Origin: Paramarasmius palmivorus
Taxonomy: Eukaryota; Basidiomycota; Agaricomycetes; Agaricales; Marasmiaceae
DNA: 64,000 nt
Reading direction: 5' to 3'
Assembly (NCBI GenBank): GCA_037176845.1
Contig: JAYKXP010000034.1
Span: 1 to 64,000 of the forward strand
Each line of letters starts with the position of its first letter. Position 1 is the stretch's first letter. Shown one piece after another: positions 34,900 through 47,308 of the stretch. The notes beneath the pieces were generated by a model, which was not told the origin of the DNA, searched no databases, and saw only the letters and a list, made by a program, of their open reading frames with translations. Both the position numbers and the translations under genes were made by a program.

Positions 34900-36455
34900 T
34901 CACGCCTTGCTCGCGGTGGCTTCGGAGGAGGCTTCGTTTTTCTGCGCCTCGATGTCGCCGCTTTCATTTGTGGATTCTTGTTCGGGCTCAAGGTCCACGG
35001 TATGCACTTCGGAACGCTCGACAGTACCGGTAGCTGCTGCTGCTGCTGTTTGGGGTGGCTCTCCGAATCGTAGAGTAGAGAGTATCTGGGTGTCAGGCAC
35101 AGCACTACGGGATAATCCAAGACTGGTACGCAGGATAATGAGCGTTGGCGCGATACCCTAAGGGATGGGCGTGAGTCACCAATTCATTGTCACAGTGTTT
35201 GTAGCACGTACGACCATCAGGTATGCAAGCGGAGATAGGTCTAGGGGAAACCCAAAAGTGCTCAAAGACTGTCGAATCGATGCGTGAATGATAAGGCTGG
35301 CGGAGTACATGGCCCCAGACTCGATACTGAAATTATATCAATAAGTAATCACCAAACCAAATCGCAAAACTCACACTATTGCTATGACCCTGTTATACTT
35401 CTGGCTAATCTGATGACCCAGAAACTTGCGCGAATCACGACTCATCCACCATATTCGACCCCCTATAGATGGTTAAAATGCATAATGTGCGTTTGATTTC
35501 AGGGGTGACTGGGCGCTGGGCACTTACCAATAATTAGTGAGAGAAGAAGGCTGTTGCCCGCATTCACAAAATAATATGCAGCGAGAAAATTAATTCCCGT
35601 CTGCCGTACCTCCCCGAGATTGGGAGGCAGAAGAATCAGGGGGATGTAAAACAATAAGCTGCCAACTATACCAATTACTGAGAGAACGTGAACATTACGC
35701 CAAGCACCCAGGACGGGAACAAATACCGTTGGTGACAGCCAGCGCTATTGCAGGAATAATGCAAGCGCGCCAACTTGAATCCCAGAGCGTAAAATATCGA
35801 TAAAGCTGCGGAAAATCAGATATCGTCGACGAGAAGGGAAATAGATCCTCACAAGGATAGCATCCGCAACACAGCTGACATATTTCAGAGTTGAGAGTTC
35901 TTTCACGAGTTTCGAGCTGCAGCTCACTTTGCAAAGATATAAAGTAAAAGTGTCACAAGTCTGGTGTCTACCATCAGTATAGTCAAACAAATACACATCA
36001 TAGGACTTACTGAAAGATGATCTGACTAGTATTCCCCCCAACCCAACTCAACAGGATATCAAAATCCTGTGTCACTGCCACTTGAAAGCTCAAAACTGCC
36101 TCTTTGATGGTTTCTGCTGCTCTACAGAGAGAAGCTGAAATAGAAAGCACGAAAAGCACGGTAGTCCAAGCCAAATGAAGCCTCCGATTAACAACGGCTG
36201 GACGTACGCATAAGAAGTAGACTGTCAGCCCGAAAAGTAGAACGTAGAACCCTGCAAATATTTATTGGTATTGCGAAGCAAGTATGAAAGCTCATGCCTG
36301 GAAACTCACCGAGTAGAAACGATGTCAACTTATTCATAAATAATTAGTATTAATGGAATGACAAAGAACGGAGCACTCACACCAATGAGCAAAAAAGGTG
36401 CCAACAGAACACCTTTAATAGAGTAAATAGTCTCGAATGGAAATACGTCAGCCAT
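34900..36455 (-). CDS. 7TM membrane protein, copy 5
   Basis: Ten exons, all open. Exon 1 is 36381-36455 (MADVFPFETIYSIKGVLLAP), exon 2 codes LTSFLLG. The variable loops are DFDILLSWVGGNTSQIIFQ and LLPPNLGEVRQTGIN. Exon 8 starts GGRIWWMSRDSRKFLG. The tail has an expanded Ala run (PPQTAAAAATGTVERS) from a short GCN repeat and ends SSEATASKA. Introns 1 and 2 are of a different sequence type from copies 3/4 and are shared with copy 6. Confidence 0.85.
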
Positions 36456-36504
36456 GAAGGACGCTACAAGGGCTCTGTTACAGATGTTGTGAGTCACCAA
36501 TTTG

Positions 36505-36511
36505 CTTTATA
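36505..36511 (-). promoter_or_regulatory. TATA box of 7TM copy 5
   Basis: TATAAAG on the minus strand about 50 bp upstream of the ATG at 36455. The AAAG ending is shared with copy 6 only. Confidence 0.55.
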
Positions 36512-37972
36512 CTCGATGGGATGGTGCCGAGTACTTTGAGTATAAAGCACGTTCCTCTCATGAGACCTATGGCGCGGGTCAAAGTCAAAATCACCATCAC
36601 GATGAAGCAGAACGTTACCAATCATGAATCACTTCTTAATGTTTCTGCACACTGGAGAGTTCTCCAATGCAGGTTCGGACGAGGCAGACATCTGCTTCAA
36701 CTCCAAGTACAGTGCAGTGCCGACCCGAGGATCCAGGGAGAAGGTCCAGCAACAGTAGCCGTCCCTGCTCTTGACTAGGATAGAATTTCAGTAGCGGCGA
36801 TAAAAACTAACAGCATAGCCTATGCTCTGTGAGAGCAGCGATACTAGCCTCGAATAGAATCGCCAAAACATCTTGACACATAGAACAGAACTATTGGAGT
36901 GGGAAGGAGATGGAAATAAGTGATCATCGCGGGATGCTGCGGCATTCGTTCTGCGCATTGCGTCCTATCGTGTCGGGCTGATACATAATCGGCTCCGACG
37001 AGAAGTATCATGGACTCCATCATGGAGCTCGAAAGATACCCAGCCATGAATTTGATCACATGTTGGCGGTAACTTACATGCTTGCCACCCCAACGTCAAC
37101 GCCAGCATCCCTCAAATTCAATCCCCACCTATGTGTTCTGCTTTCCGTAAGCGTAAAGTCAACGGTGTCAGTATCTGACTCCAAGGAACGCCTCCTCAAC
37201 TTGCTTGAAGCGTAAGTATATGAATGAACCTTTTCACATTGCACGAGACGGTCATCCGATAGAATCATCTGAGATCGCAGCTACATGTTCATCGAAGTGA
37301 CGAAAAACTGTCCGATGATACCAGAATATATCAGCAGCTGTATGATGAATAGCACAGGGATGGCATCACATATATCTTCGCTCGCCACCAACAGGGTTCT
37401 TTTTCAGCGTTACCGACCCATCAAACCTTCAAACAACTTCCTCCAGCCCAGAAGTCCTTCTACAACAGATGGAGCTTGAACAGTATAGATGAATCTGTTG
37501 ATGTCGGTACTCGTGTTAGGCATGCAGGATCGAAGGTTTCTGGAGCCAAAGACCTGGAGAAACCGGTGAGCATCGAGAAGAAGCAAGGTAATCGAACATA
37601 CGAGGAAACAGGAAAATTCATCACGCTGTCCTCGGCCAGACACGGGGATTTCTTGTTCGGAACAACAATGATAGACCAATGACTTTCATACCTAGGCGAA
37701 CTTCAAGTTGAGTGATAGAACGAGAAGATAAAGTCGTTAAGATATGCACCAGAGTTCCGGTCTTTGTGAAGGTGCTTCTAAGTTCTGTTCTAGTCTTCAT
37801 CCAAGATGATACCGTAAGGCCACGAGCCGATCTCCTATTGTCTCGTAGACTTGGGATCCAAGCGGCGGTGCATGACAGAGCGCTATTTCGTCTGTAAGCT
37901 GGGATAAGAAAATGAAGGCGTATGGTGAATGACGAACGAGTGACGATAGTGACAGTTTCAACGACATACCGG
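36512..37972 (-). other. Array block X5
   Basis: Homologous to X1. Much of it (about 36800-37030) is nearly identical to X6 (43340-43580). On the minus strand it keeps VVEGLLGWRKLFEGLMG and RTVFRHFDEHVAAISDDSI separated by a frame break and stop, so it is not a translatable gene. Confidence 0.4.
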
Positions 37973-38569
37973 TTGATGGGAGGAGGAGGAGGAGGAGGTA
38001 ACGGCACATGGTCCCATTCAGAAACGGCCGCTTTCCGCGCTACACACATGGCATCCAGAAAAGTAATGTGTGCCGCGGGGGCTACCATCAAATGTTGGTC
38101 CGAACATGCAGGAAGCTAGCAGTCTCCCAACACTCTATGCAGCCCGACAGATAAGGCTCAACCCTAACTCAATACAGAAGAAGTACTTTATGAAGACTGA
38201 TATAAGTAGGGTGCTGGTACATACATTTCCGCTGACTCGTAAATCTGCGACACCTCATAGACATACTTTGCTACTAAAGGTAGTACTGCGTGTCTATGAA
38301 TAATCTGCAGTAGAAAGTCTGACGGAGAATTCCTCTCGTACCTCTCCTTCAGTTGTGGGACATCTGAGAAAAGTTTGTGCAAGAAACAGTCGCGTAGCAT
38401 CAACAGCTGAATGCTCTTTACGCATGTTAGAAGCACATGACTCTCGTCTTCCACTGAAGCCCTACAAAATCTGCACAGTCTCCACGACCTTGGCACCAAC
38501 TCCCTATACCGTTCAGCCCATCGCAATCGCTCCACCGCAAAACCATGGCAAGACGTCACCAGATGGGTG
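37973..38569 (-). mobile_element. LINE-type reverse-transcriptase C-terminal fragment
   Basis: Neighbouring units run straight through this point, so about 600 bp is extra here. A 123-codon minus-strand frame (38188-38559) reads RLCRFCRASVEDESHVLLTC, i.e. C-x2-C-x8-H-x4-C, the zinc-knuckle-like motif after the RT domain of many fungal LINE-like elements. VAKYVYEVSQIYESAEMYVP follows, matching their usual C-terminus. The RT catalytic domain is absent. A (GGA)n run at 37978-37998 lies on the 3' side of the fragment and could be its tail. Confidence 0.6.
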
Positions 38570-38947
38570 TGCGAAGCAAAGTGTCACTCTGGGCGCTTAC
38601 TGCGGAATCTCTGACCTGAACCGCGACCGCCCACACTGCTCGCCATGCTCGGACAACTCAATCTCTTTCGTCTCCTCACTTAGGTTCTTCGGTTGAGGCT
38701 CTGCGTTGTGATATCGCATCGTGGGACCCAGACGACTTCTCGGCACTCGCGTCCAGTGTGCGTGCTCTCTGCAGCAACTTGCCACAAGTCGAAGGATATT
38801 CAGACTTTAGGGTTGTGATATTCAATGTTCAACGTTCGAGGGCTTTGGATTTAGGCTACTAGCCGTTGCTACTGTCTCGCTAGAGTCTGTGTCAGAAGTG
38901 AAGCAAGATATTTTGACTTTTTCTCCGTTTCTTTTGCTGACTTAAAG
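38570..38947. other. Array block X5, part 2
   Basis: Homology to other units resumes (CAAAGTGTCACTCTGGGCGCTTAC) and leads to the splice acceptor before G5. Confidence 0.45.
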
Positions 38948-39390
38948 TCGTCGCTCCTGCCATCTCCACCCGGCCACCTCAACCCCACAACAGGCAGCAA
39001 GCACCAACACCACCACTAAAATACGGAATATACCCTCCCTCACTCACTCCACCTCCTGCGCCTATAGCCCTATCCAAATTCGGATCCCTCGATTCTTTGG
39101 AGATCGTGAAACACAAGGCGTGTGCGTTCGTGGAATTCGCTTCATTTGACGCTTTACCACCCAAAACGAGTCGGTGGTTTTGAGTTATCTGGTAGAGAGA
39201 GTTGTGGAGAAGAAGGAACGTGGGGATCGAGAAAACGTGAGTAGCGACGCCGGACACGGACGTGGGTTCGGCGGTGGTGGTAGAAGCGGGGACGGAAGGG
39301 TGCAGGGAAAGGCTGGAGAAGGGGAGGAAGTGGGTTTAGATATTGTAGTGAGCCTAGGGGCGATGGTAGAGGTATGGCGTAGAAGTAGTG
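38948..39390 (+). pseudogene. Array fragment G5 (G3BP-like 3' part), compact
   Basis: The linker exon is shortened. The RNP1 box reads IVKHKACAFVEFASFDA (about 39105-39153), then the frame shifts to VLSYLVERVVEKKERGDREN with a Gly-rich tail ending near 39388. Most of the KKWGSAVASES region is missing. Confidence 0.5.
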
Positions 39391-39621
39391 AAGAAGAAAA
39401 GTGTTTTGGCGTGCTCAGCTCACGCTTGTTGTTTTGCGGTTTTCTTGTCGAAGTTCGGTCGCGTAATGCTCTTTTACGCTAAATCATACATAGATTTTAT
39501 GCCTTACATGCGTACATAATCCTCTGCCAATGCAATCAAAAGCATGCTGCTCTTTGTTGGTGTTTTTTTGTTGCGGTGGTGGGCGCTTAACCCAAACGTT
39601 GTGTCTTCCACAATTGCAACC

Positions 39622-41359
39622 ATGACCAAACGACGACGCCTGGCCTAGGCTCGTAATATTCAACGATCCTGGTATGTATGTTTGCCTTTTAAGTCATCGT
39701 TTCCTTAGACCTTAGGCCTTTACAGACTTGGCCGGTTTTAAGCTCTACCATCGCACTCGAAACACTCGGATGGCTTCGTTCGCTTGGAATCGAGACATTC
39801 GAGCAACGTGAAGGCTGGATGGGACGTAGACTAAGACTGTCACACTACTTAGCTGGACAGCGCGTCGGGATAGGCCTAAGTTAACGAGCACGAGTTCTGG
39901 TGTTGAAAGGACGAGTTGCACTGGCAGCGGTTTTTCGGGCCCAATGTTGGCAATTGTATGTTCACCTCAGGCTTCTTTCGTGTTCTTTAGCTGACCTATT
40001 CTCCAGGTTTATCTACTTTACTCAGGCTTGAAAGTTTGCGAGCTGCTCGTTCAATGACCTAGGGAGAACACTCGAGCTCAGAAAGCTCCGACAGCATCCG
40101 TCTTCTTCGTGCTCGGTACTCAACTGGACTTTTCTCAGGCCAGATTTCTGAACCTCGGACTGCAATTGAAGTCTGACGTCTAAGCCTTCTTTGGATGAAC
40201 CAACGACCACACGCCTGGTGCCTGTTGAAAGGAAAAAGAAGATCAACGCGACGGGTATGTCCCTCTTCTTCGTGTTCCTCACGAGCCGGGTCATTGATAC
40301 CTGTTACCTCCAGCTTTCAGACAGATTCGTAAGCTGGTCGCTCGATACATAGGGAGAAGGCTCGAGCTCGGAAATGTTTGTATGTGTTCCCTTCGTTCTT
40401 CGAGATACTACTCATCTAGACTTTTTCAGGCCTGAATTTTTCTGATGGCTATTGAGGATTGGTCTCACGAAACACGCTCTCTGTATCTTCGAGTTTCATA
40501 TCTCAATCGACCTTCTGAATCTTGTTCTGTTCAAATTTCATTATTGGACGAACCTCGCTCAGCACTGGTGCGAGCCTTAACGACCATGGGTCTGGTGTTG
40601 GAAGGGTGTTTGGACGTGATATCGGTATGTTCGGGTTGTTTTGTGTTACTTGGCTGAATCATTGATACCTATGTCATTACCTCTAGCTTTCGGACACTCT
40701 TCGGCTTGAAGCTTGATGGTTCTCAGGCTGCGAACTTTGGGAGAAGGCTGGGAAGTGAAGGTTGGAGGTGCGTGTATGTGTTCGATGTCCGTTTCCTTCG
40801 TTCTTCAAGGTACTCACCTGGCCTATTTCAGCCCCGATCGATCTTTCGAATCTCGACCTTCTCCACGATTCGCGAAACACGCTCTTCGTGCCTCTTCGAG
40901 TTTTCCAGTCTCGCAGAGCCACTTCCTCTGTTCTCGTTCATTGGACAACTAGGAATCTTGATAGCTGGCGAATCGGCGCAAGCACTAGCGATCATGGGTC
41001 TGGTGTTGAAAAGTGGATCAACGCAACGGTGGTTAGATGCGATTTAAGTATGTTCACCTTCCTTTGTGTTACTTGGCCGATTCATTGATGGCATTGCCTC
41101 CAGCGTCGTCTTGTTGAGATTCAGACACTCTTCAACTTGAAGCTTGGAGGTACGCGAGCTGCAACCTAGGGGGAAGGCTTAGGTATGTGTTCGACGTCTG
41201 TTCCCTTCGTTCTTGGTACTCACCGGGACTGTTCCGGCCAGTTTTATCGACGAACTAATGCCTTCACCGGAACGCCCCAGAAGACAGTGAGCGCGATTCA
41301 ACTCTTCTTTTTTTGTTATTACTGACTTCGAGCTTCTAGGTAACGAAATCGGTTCATAA
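39622..41359 (+). pseudogene. Array gene P, copy 5
   Basis: The ATG is kept at 39622 (MTKRRRLA) but a TAG follows within ten codons. Modules repeat at about 39960-40250, 40300-40625 and 40690-41045. One exon end reads ALTTMGLVLEGCLDVIS before GTATGTTC. The last exon ends NEIGS, TAA 41357-41359, 134 bp from the stop of 7TM copy 6. Confidence 0.4.
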
Positions 41360-41492
41360 ATTACGCCAGTCAAAGGCGTTGTACAGACTATACAAGAAGA
41401 AATAGTAGCGCCCAATAAATACCAGCAATTTTTCGCGATTTCAATTTCTCCCGTCCAAAAACTTGAACAGGAAGCGCTATACTGAGGCGTAA

Positions 41493-43028
41493 TCACGCCT
41501 TACTCGCGGTAGTTTCGGAGGTAGCTTCATATTTCTGCGCCTCGATGTCGCCGCTTTCATTTGCGGATCCTTGCTCGGGTTCAAGATCCACGGTATGCAC
41601 CTCGGAGCGCTCGACTGCTGTTTGGGGTGGCTCTCCGAATCGTAGAGTAGAGAGCATCTGGGAGTCGGGCACCGCACTACGGGATAAGCCGAGACCGGTA
41701 CGCAGGATGATGAGCGTCGGTGCGATACCCTAAATTAAAGTAAGCGACTGCCATTGTATGAAAATCTCCATACGTACGACCATGAGCGATACAAGTGGAA
41801 ATAGGTCTATGTAAAAACCAAACGTGCTCACAGACTGTTGCACTGATGCATGAACGATGAGACTGGCGGAGTACATGAACCCAGACTCGATACTGGAATT
41901 CTATTAACAAGTAAATACTGAACAAAATCTCAAAACTCACACCATTGCAATGACCCTGTTGTACTTGCGGTTAATCTCACGACCCAACAATCCGCGCGAA
42001 TCACGACTCATCCACCATATTCGGCCCGCTATAGATGAACGTAATACATGATGCGCATCTGGTTTCTGGACTAGCTGGGCATTGTGCACTTACCAACAAT
42101 TAGTGACAGAAGAAGGCTGTTACCCGCATTCGCAAAATAATATGCAGTGAGGAATTTAGTCCCCAGCTGGCGAAGCTCTCCGATATTGGGAGACCCAAGA
42201 ATGTAGGGGATGTTTTCCAACAAGGCACCAGCTATACCGCTTGCTGAGAGTATGTGAACATTACAACAAGCACCTAAGACGGGAAAAAATACCGTTGGTG
42301 ACAAAAAGTGCTATTGTAGGAAAAATACAGGCGCGCCAACTTGAATCCCAAAGCGTAAAATACCGATAAAGCTGCGAAAATCAGGCGTAGTCGATTGTGG
42401 AAGAAAGTAGATTCTCACAAGGATAGCATCCGCAACGCAGCTACCATGTTTCAGAGCTACTAGATTTCATTCATTGCAAACTGCAGCTCACTTTGCGAAG
42501 ACGTAAAATAGAACGATACAAGTTCTGGCGTAGTGCGATATCAGTATCTCAACTAAATAACGCATACCATATCATACGACTTACTCAAAAATTGCGTGGG
42601 GTTTATTAATCGAAACCCAATCCCAAAGTGGATCAGGATCTTGTGTCACAGCCGCTTGAAAGCCCAAAACTGACTCTTTGATGACTTCTGCCGCTCTACA
42701 AAGAGAAGCTGAAATAGAAAGCACAAAAAGTACGGCAGTCCAAGCCAAATGAAGCCTCCGATTAACAATGGCTGGACGTGCGCATAAGAAGTAGACTGTC
42801 AACCCAAAGAGTAGAACATAGAACCCTGCAAATATCCATTGGTATTGCGAAGCAAATATGAAAGCCCATACGTGGAAACTCACCGAGTAGAAACAATGTC
42901 AACTTATTCCTAAAAATTAGTATCAATGAAATGACAAAGAACGGATCACTCACACCAACTAGGAAAAAAGGTTCCAACAGGACACCTTGAATAGAGTATA
43001 AAGATTCGAATGGAAAATTGTTGGCCAT
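41493..43028 (-). CDS. 7TM membrane protein, copy 6
   Basis: Ten exons, all open. Exon 1 is 42954-43028 (MANNFPFESLYSIQGVLLEP, with Gln and Glu where others have Lys and Ala). The variable loops are DPDPLWDWVSINKPHAIFE and LGSPNIGELRQLGTK. Exon 6 codes LYRYFTLWDSSWRACIFPTI. The tail lacks the Ala/Thr run after LRFGEPPQTA and ends TSETTASKA at TGA 41493-41495. Introns 1-2 are of the copy 5 type. Confidence 0.85.
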
Positions 43029-43077
43029 GAAGGACGCTGCAAGGGCTCTGTTACAGATGTTGTGAGTCCCCAATTTG

Positions 43078-43084
43078 CTTTATA
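43078..43084 (-). promoter_or_regulatory. TATA box of 7TM copy 6
   Basis: TATAAAG on the minus strand about 50 bp upstream of the ATG at 43028. Confidence 0.55.
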
Positions 43085-44932
43085 CCCAATGGGATGGTGG
43101 CGGGTACTTTGATTATAAAGTGAGCCGATATATAAAGGTGCGGGTCAAAGTCGAAATCACCATCAAGATGGCGCAGAATATTACCAATCATGAATCACTT
43201 CTTGATGTTTCTACGCACTGGAGAGTTCTCTGGTGAAGGTTCGGACGAGGGAGACATCTGCTTCAACTCCAAGTACAGTGCAGCCCCGACCCGAGGATCC
43301 AGGGAGAAGGTCCAGCAACAGTAGCTGTCCCTGCTCTTGACTAGGATAGAATTTCAGTAGCGGCAATAAAACTCACAGCATAGCCTATGCTCTGTGAGAG
43401 CAGCGATACCAGCCTCGAATAGAATCGCCAAAACATCTTGACACATAGAACAGAACTATTGGAGTGGGAAGGAGATGGAAATAAGTGATCATCGCGGGAT
43501 GCTGCGGCATTCGTTCTGTGCATAGCGTCTTATCGTGTCGGGCTGATACATAATCGGCTCCGACGAGAAGTATCATGGAGTTCGAAAGATAACCAGCCGT
43601 GAATACCCTTTGTGTGAACTAGAACGGCTCTTCGTCAATCACTGAGATATTTGATCACATGTTGGCGGTAACTTACATGCTTGCCACCCCAACGTCCTTC
43701 AAATTCAATCTTCACCTATGTGTTCTGCTTTCCGTAAGCGTAAGGTCGACGGTGTCAGTATCTGACTCCAAGGAACGACTCTACAACTTGTTTGAGGCAC
43801 GTATAGATGAATTCGCTCCCTCATTCAGATTATTGCACGAGAATGGCGATGCGATAGAATCATCTGAGATCGTAGCTACACGTTCATCGAAGTGACGAAA
43901 AACTGGCCGATGATACTAGAATATATCAGCAACTGTATGATGAATAGCGTAGGAATGGTATCACATACATCTCCGCTCGCCACCAACAGGGTTCTTTTTC
44001 AGCGCTACTGACCCATCAAACCTTCAAACAACTTCCTCCAGCCCAGAAGTCCTTCTACAACAGATGGAGCTTGAATAGTATAGATGAATTTATTGGTGCC
44101 GGTACCCTTATTGGACATGCAGCGTCTGGAGCCAAAGAATTGGAAAGACTGCTGAGAATTGAGGGAAGGAAAGGTAATCGCACATACGAGAGAGTGCGGA
44201 GGCGTTCATCGTGCTGTTCTCGGTCAGACACGAGGCTTTCTTGTTTGGAACATGGATCAATGACTTTCATACCTAGGCGAACTTCAAGTTGAGTGATAGA
44301 AAGAAGAGCTAAAGTCGTTAAGATACGCACCAGGGTTCCGGTCTCTGTGAAGACGCTTCTGTTCTAGTCCTCATCCAAGATACCGTAAAGATAGGTGATC
44401 CCCTTGCGTCTCGTAGACTTGAGATCCAAGCAGCCGTATTCCGGTGCATGACATAGCGCTTTTTCGTCAGTGAGCTGGAATAAGAAAACGAAGGTGTATT
44501 ATGAATGATGAATGAGCGATGATAGTGATAGTTTCGTCGACATACCTCGCAGGTAGGGTGGATGGATGTACAAAGCAAAGTATCACTCTGGGCGCTTATT
44601 GTGGAATCTCTGACCTGAATCGCAACCGCCCACACATTGCAATATCTAATATCGCCATGCTCGGACAGCTCAGTCTCTTTTTCGTTTCCTTATGTAAGTC
44701 CTTCCATCGAGGTTCTGCGTTGTGATATCGCTTTGTGGGACTCAGACTACTTCTCGGCACTCGCGTCCAATGTGCGTACTCTGGGGCAAGTCGAAGGATA
44801 TTCAGACAATGTTCGAGGACCTTGGATTTATATCGCTAGCCGTTGCTACTGTCTTATTGGAGCCAGTATCAGAGATAGAATAAGGTAAAGCAAGACATTT
44901 TGACTTTTTCTCCATTTTTTCGCCGACTTATA
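43085..44932 (-). other. Array block X6
   Basis: Homologous to X5 and nearly identical to it over several hundred bases. The same minus-strand phrases occur with stops between them. It ends at the acceptor CTTATAG before G6. Confidence 0.4.
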
Positions 44933-45404
44933 GTCGTCGCTCCTGCCATCTCCACCCGGCCACCTCAACCACTCAACAGCTTGCACCCACCACCATCACT
45001 ACAATACAGAATATACCTCCCTCACTCCTAGCCCCCGACACCCCAACCCACGACTTGCGCGGCTGCGCCTAGCCTCATCCAAATTCGGATCCCTCAAGTC
45101 ATTGGAGATCTTGGAACACAAGACGTGTGCGTTTGTGGAATTCGTTCCGCTTGACGCTGTATGCCGAACTATCACCCGCAACGAGCCGGTGGTTTTGAGT
45201 CACCTGGTGGGGAGAGTCTGGGTGAATGTGGAGAAGAAGGAATGTGGGGATCGAGAATGCATGAGTGGCGATGCCGGATACGGATGTGGCAGTGGTAGAG
45301 CTGGGGAAGGAAGGGGTGCAGGGAAAGGTGGTGGAAATGGGTTTAGAGGTCGGGGTGGGCCTAGCGGATGTGGTAGAAGTGCCGGTGCAGGACTAGACCT
45401 GTAA
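44933..45404 (+). pseudogene. Array fragment G6 (G3BP-like 3' part), compact
   Basis: The same shortened linker as G5. A 100-codon frame (45102-45404) reads LEHKTCAFVEFVPLDAVCRT then ITRNEPVVLSHLVGRVWVNV and EKKECGDREC, ending in a Gly-rich tail and TAA. This is one of the better kept RRM-RGG ends, but it has no upstream coding partner. Confidence 0.5.
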
Positions 45405-45695
45405 CCGATCCCTAGTGACGATGACAAGCATGTACTACGTACTGAGTTTACGCGTCACGTAGGGGCATGTCACAGGCCTAGTGCAGGACAGAAGCAGAAA
45501 TGAATAGGTTGTGGTAGTCGTGCTCAACTCACGCTCGCTGTTGTGGCTTTACAAGTTTCTTGTCAACTCCCACAATACCTTTTTACGCTACCTCATATCA
45601 TACTTTACGCCGTACTGTCAGTGCTCTTGAAGTTCAATGTCAATGTTTTTTCCTTCTGTTGTGGGCGCTTAATTGAAACGGCTAGTGCTTCGACC

Positions 45696-47186
45696 ATGAC
45701 CACGACGCATGGCCTACAACAGTGGATGTAAACGCAGGCAACAGATCCTAGTATATATGTATGTTTTCCCGTTATCCTTTTCTTTCTCAGGCTTTCATCA
45801 ATGCATCTTTAGACCTTGAAATCGATACCAGGAATCACGACCTAAACTCAACGGTCCTCGCCTTCAAATTCCGCACAAGCACGATTAATTTCTAGTCTTG
45901 AACAGTTTTTTTCGCTTATGTTTGGTATCGGATATCCTCGCTTGGATTTCACTGTACCTCTTTCGGCTCAAGACTCACACTACGACGCAATGCTCCGTGT
46001 TACTTGGCCGTTTGGAGTCTGGACAGCGCGGTGCCAGTGGGATTGACGATTGGTGGATCTGGTGTTGGTGCGTTCATTGTTCACCTTCCTCCAATTTGTG
46101 CTGAATGATACATATGTCATTACCTCCAGCTTTATCCACTGGACTCAAAGCCCAAGCCCAGACTTGAAAGTATGCAAGCTGCTCGTTCGATACAAGGGAC
46201 TCGGGAGAAGGCCGGAACACGAAGCTCGGAGATGCAGGTATGTGTTACCTTGATTGTTCGAGGTACTCATATAGACTATTTCGACTATTTTTTGCAATCA
46301 CAGTCACTGAAAAGAGTCGGCGCCCTCAGCGTGAAACACGCTTTCCATGTCTCACTTTTTGGAGTTTCAGGGCCTGGGGAGATACATGTATGTGTCCAAC
46401 ATCCGTCTCCTTCGTTCTTCGTACTCACCTGGACTATTTCGACTAGTTGTGGTGGCGGCTACCGAACACTGTCTTGCAAGCCCTCAAGTCTCCTCAAATT
46501 GGTCCTTGGAGTCTTAAACTTCTCCACGAATCACGAATCACACTCTCCGTGCCTCTTCAAGTTTCCAAGGCTGACTTGGAGTCACTTCCTTTGTTCATGT
46601 TCGTTGGACCACGGCTAGCGGATCAAGATTCAGCACAAGGACAAACAGGATCGACGCAACGTTCGCTTCAAGTACTAGTTGGGAACGGGATATTGCAGCT
46701 GGTACAATCTCTTTCCCTCATGTTACTCGACCAATCACCGATACCTATCGCCTCCGAAGACTCCGATTCGACTTTTCATGTCCTCGTCGCCGCAAGCTGG
46801 AAACAGGCGGTCTCCCGGGCTGATTTGTTCGACTCATGATAGGGTGCAAAGCCTGTGCTCGGAGATGCATATATCAATTGCATGGGTAGTGTCTTCGTCC
46901 TTGGCGCTCACCCAGACTATTGCAGCTGGTTTTTGCAATGGCTGTCGACAATTGACCTTCCGAGCCCTCATTGGCTGGTGGAACATGTATGTGTTCGACA
47001 TCCGTCTCCGTCGTTCTTGGCACATGCTCACCCAGACTACCTCAGCCAGTTTCGGCAGTCGACTGAACCTCGGGTTGGTGTCTACACCTTCGTCAGAACG
47101 CTCGCGAAGGATAGTGAGCAAGATTCAAATCTTCTCTTTCTGTTATGACTGACCTCGAGCCTCTAGGTAACGAACTTGGTCCATAA
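45696..47186 (+). pseudogene. Array gene P, copy 6
   Basis: ATG at 45696 (MTTTHGLQQWM) with TAA two codons later, unless spliced. Modules span 45750-46830. Extra material at 46830-47000 reads ALTQTIAAGFCNGCRQLT in one frame and is shared with P copy 8. It ends NELGP at TAA 47184-47186, 123 bp from 7TM copy 7. Confidence 0.4.
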
Positions 47187-47308
47187 TTTACGGTGTTGTA
47201 CAGACGATACACGAAGAAATAGTAGAGCCCCAATAAATACCAGCCATCTTTCGTTGTTTCCATTCCCCGCGTCCGAGACCTCGAACAGGAAGGTCTACTA
47301 CGGTGTAA

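Noticed and set aside
37621..38091. 156-codon minus-strand frame in X5
   Set aside because: It crosses the boundary of the LINE insertion and its sequence is not shared with other units.
45200..45427. Proline-rich minus-strand frame
   Set aside because: Mirror image of the Gly-rich RGG-coding tail of G6.
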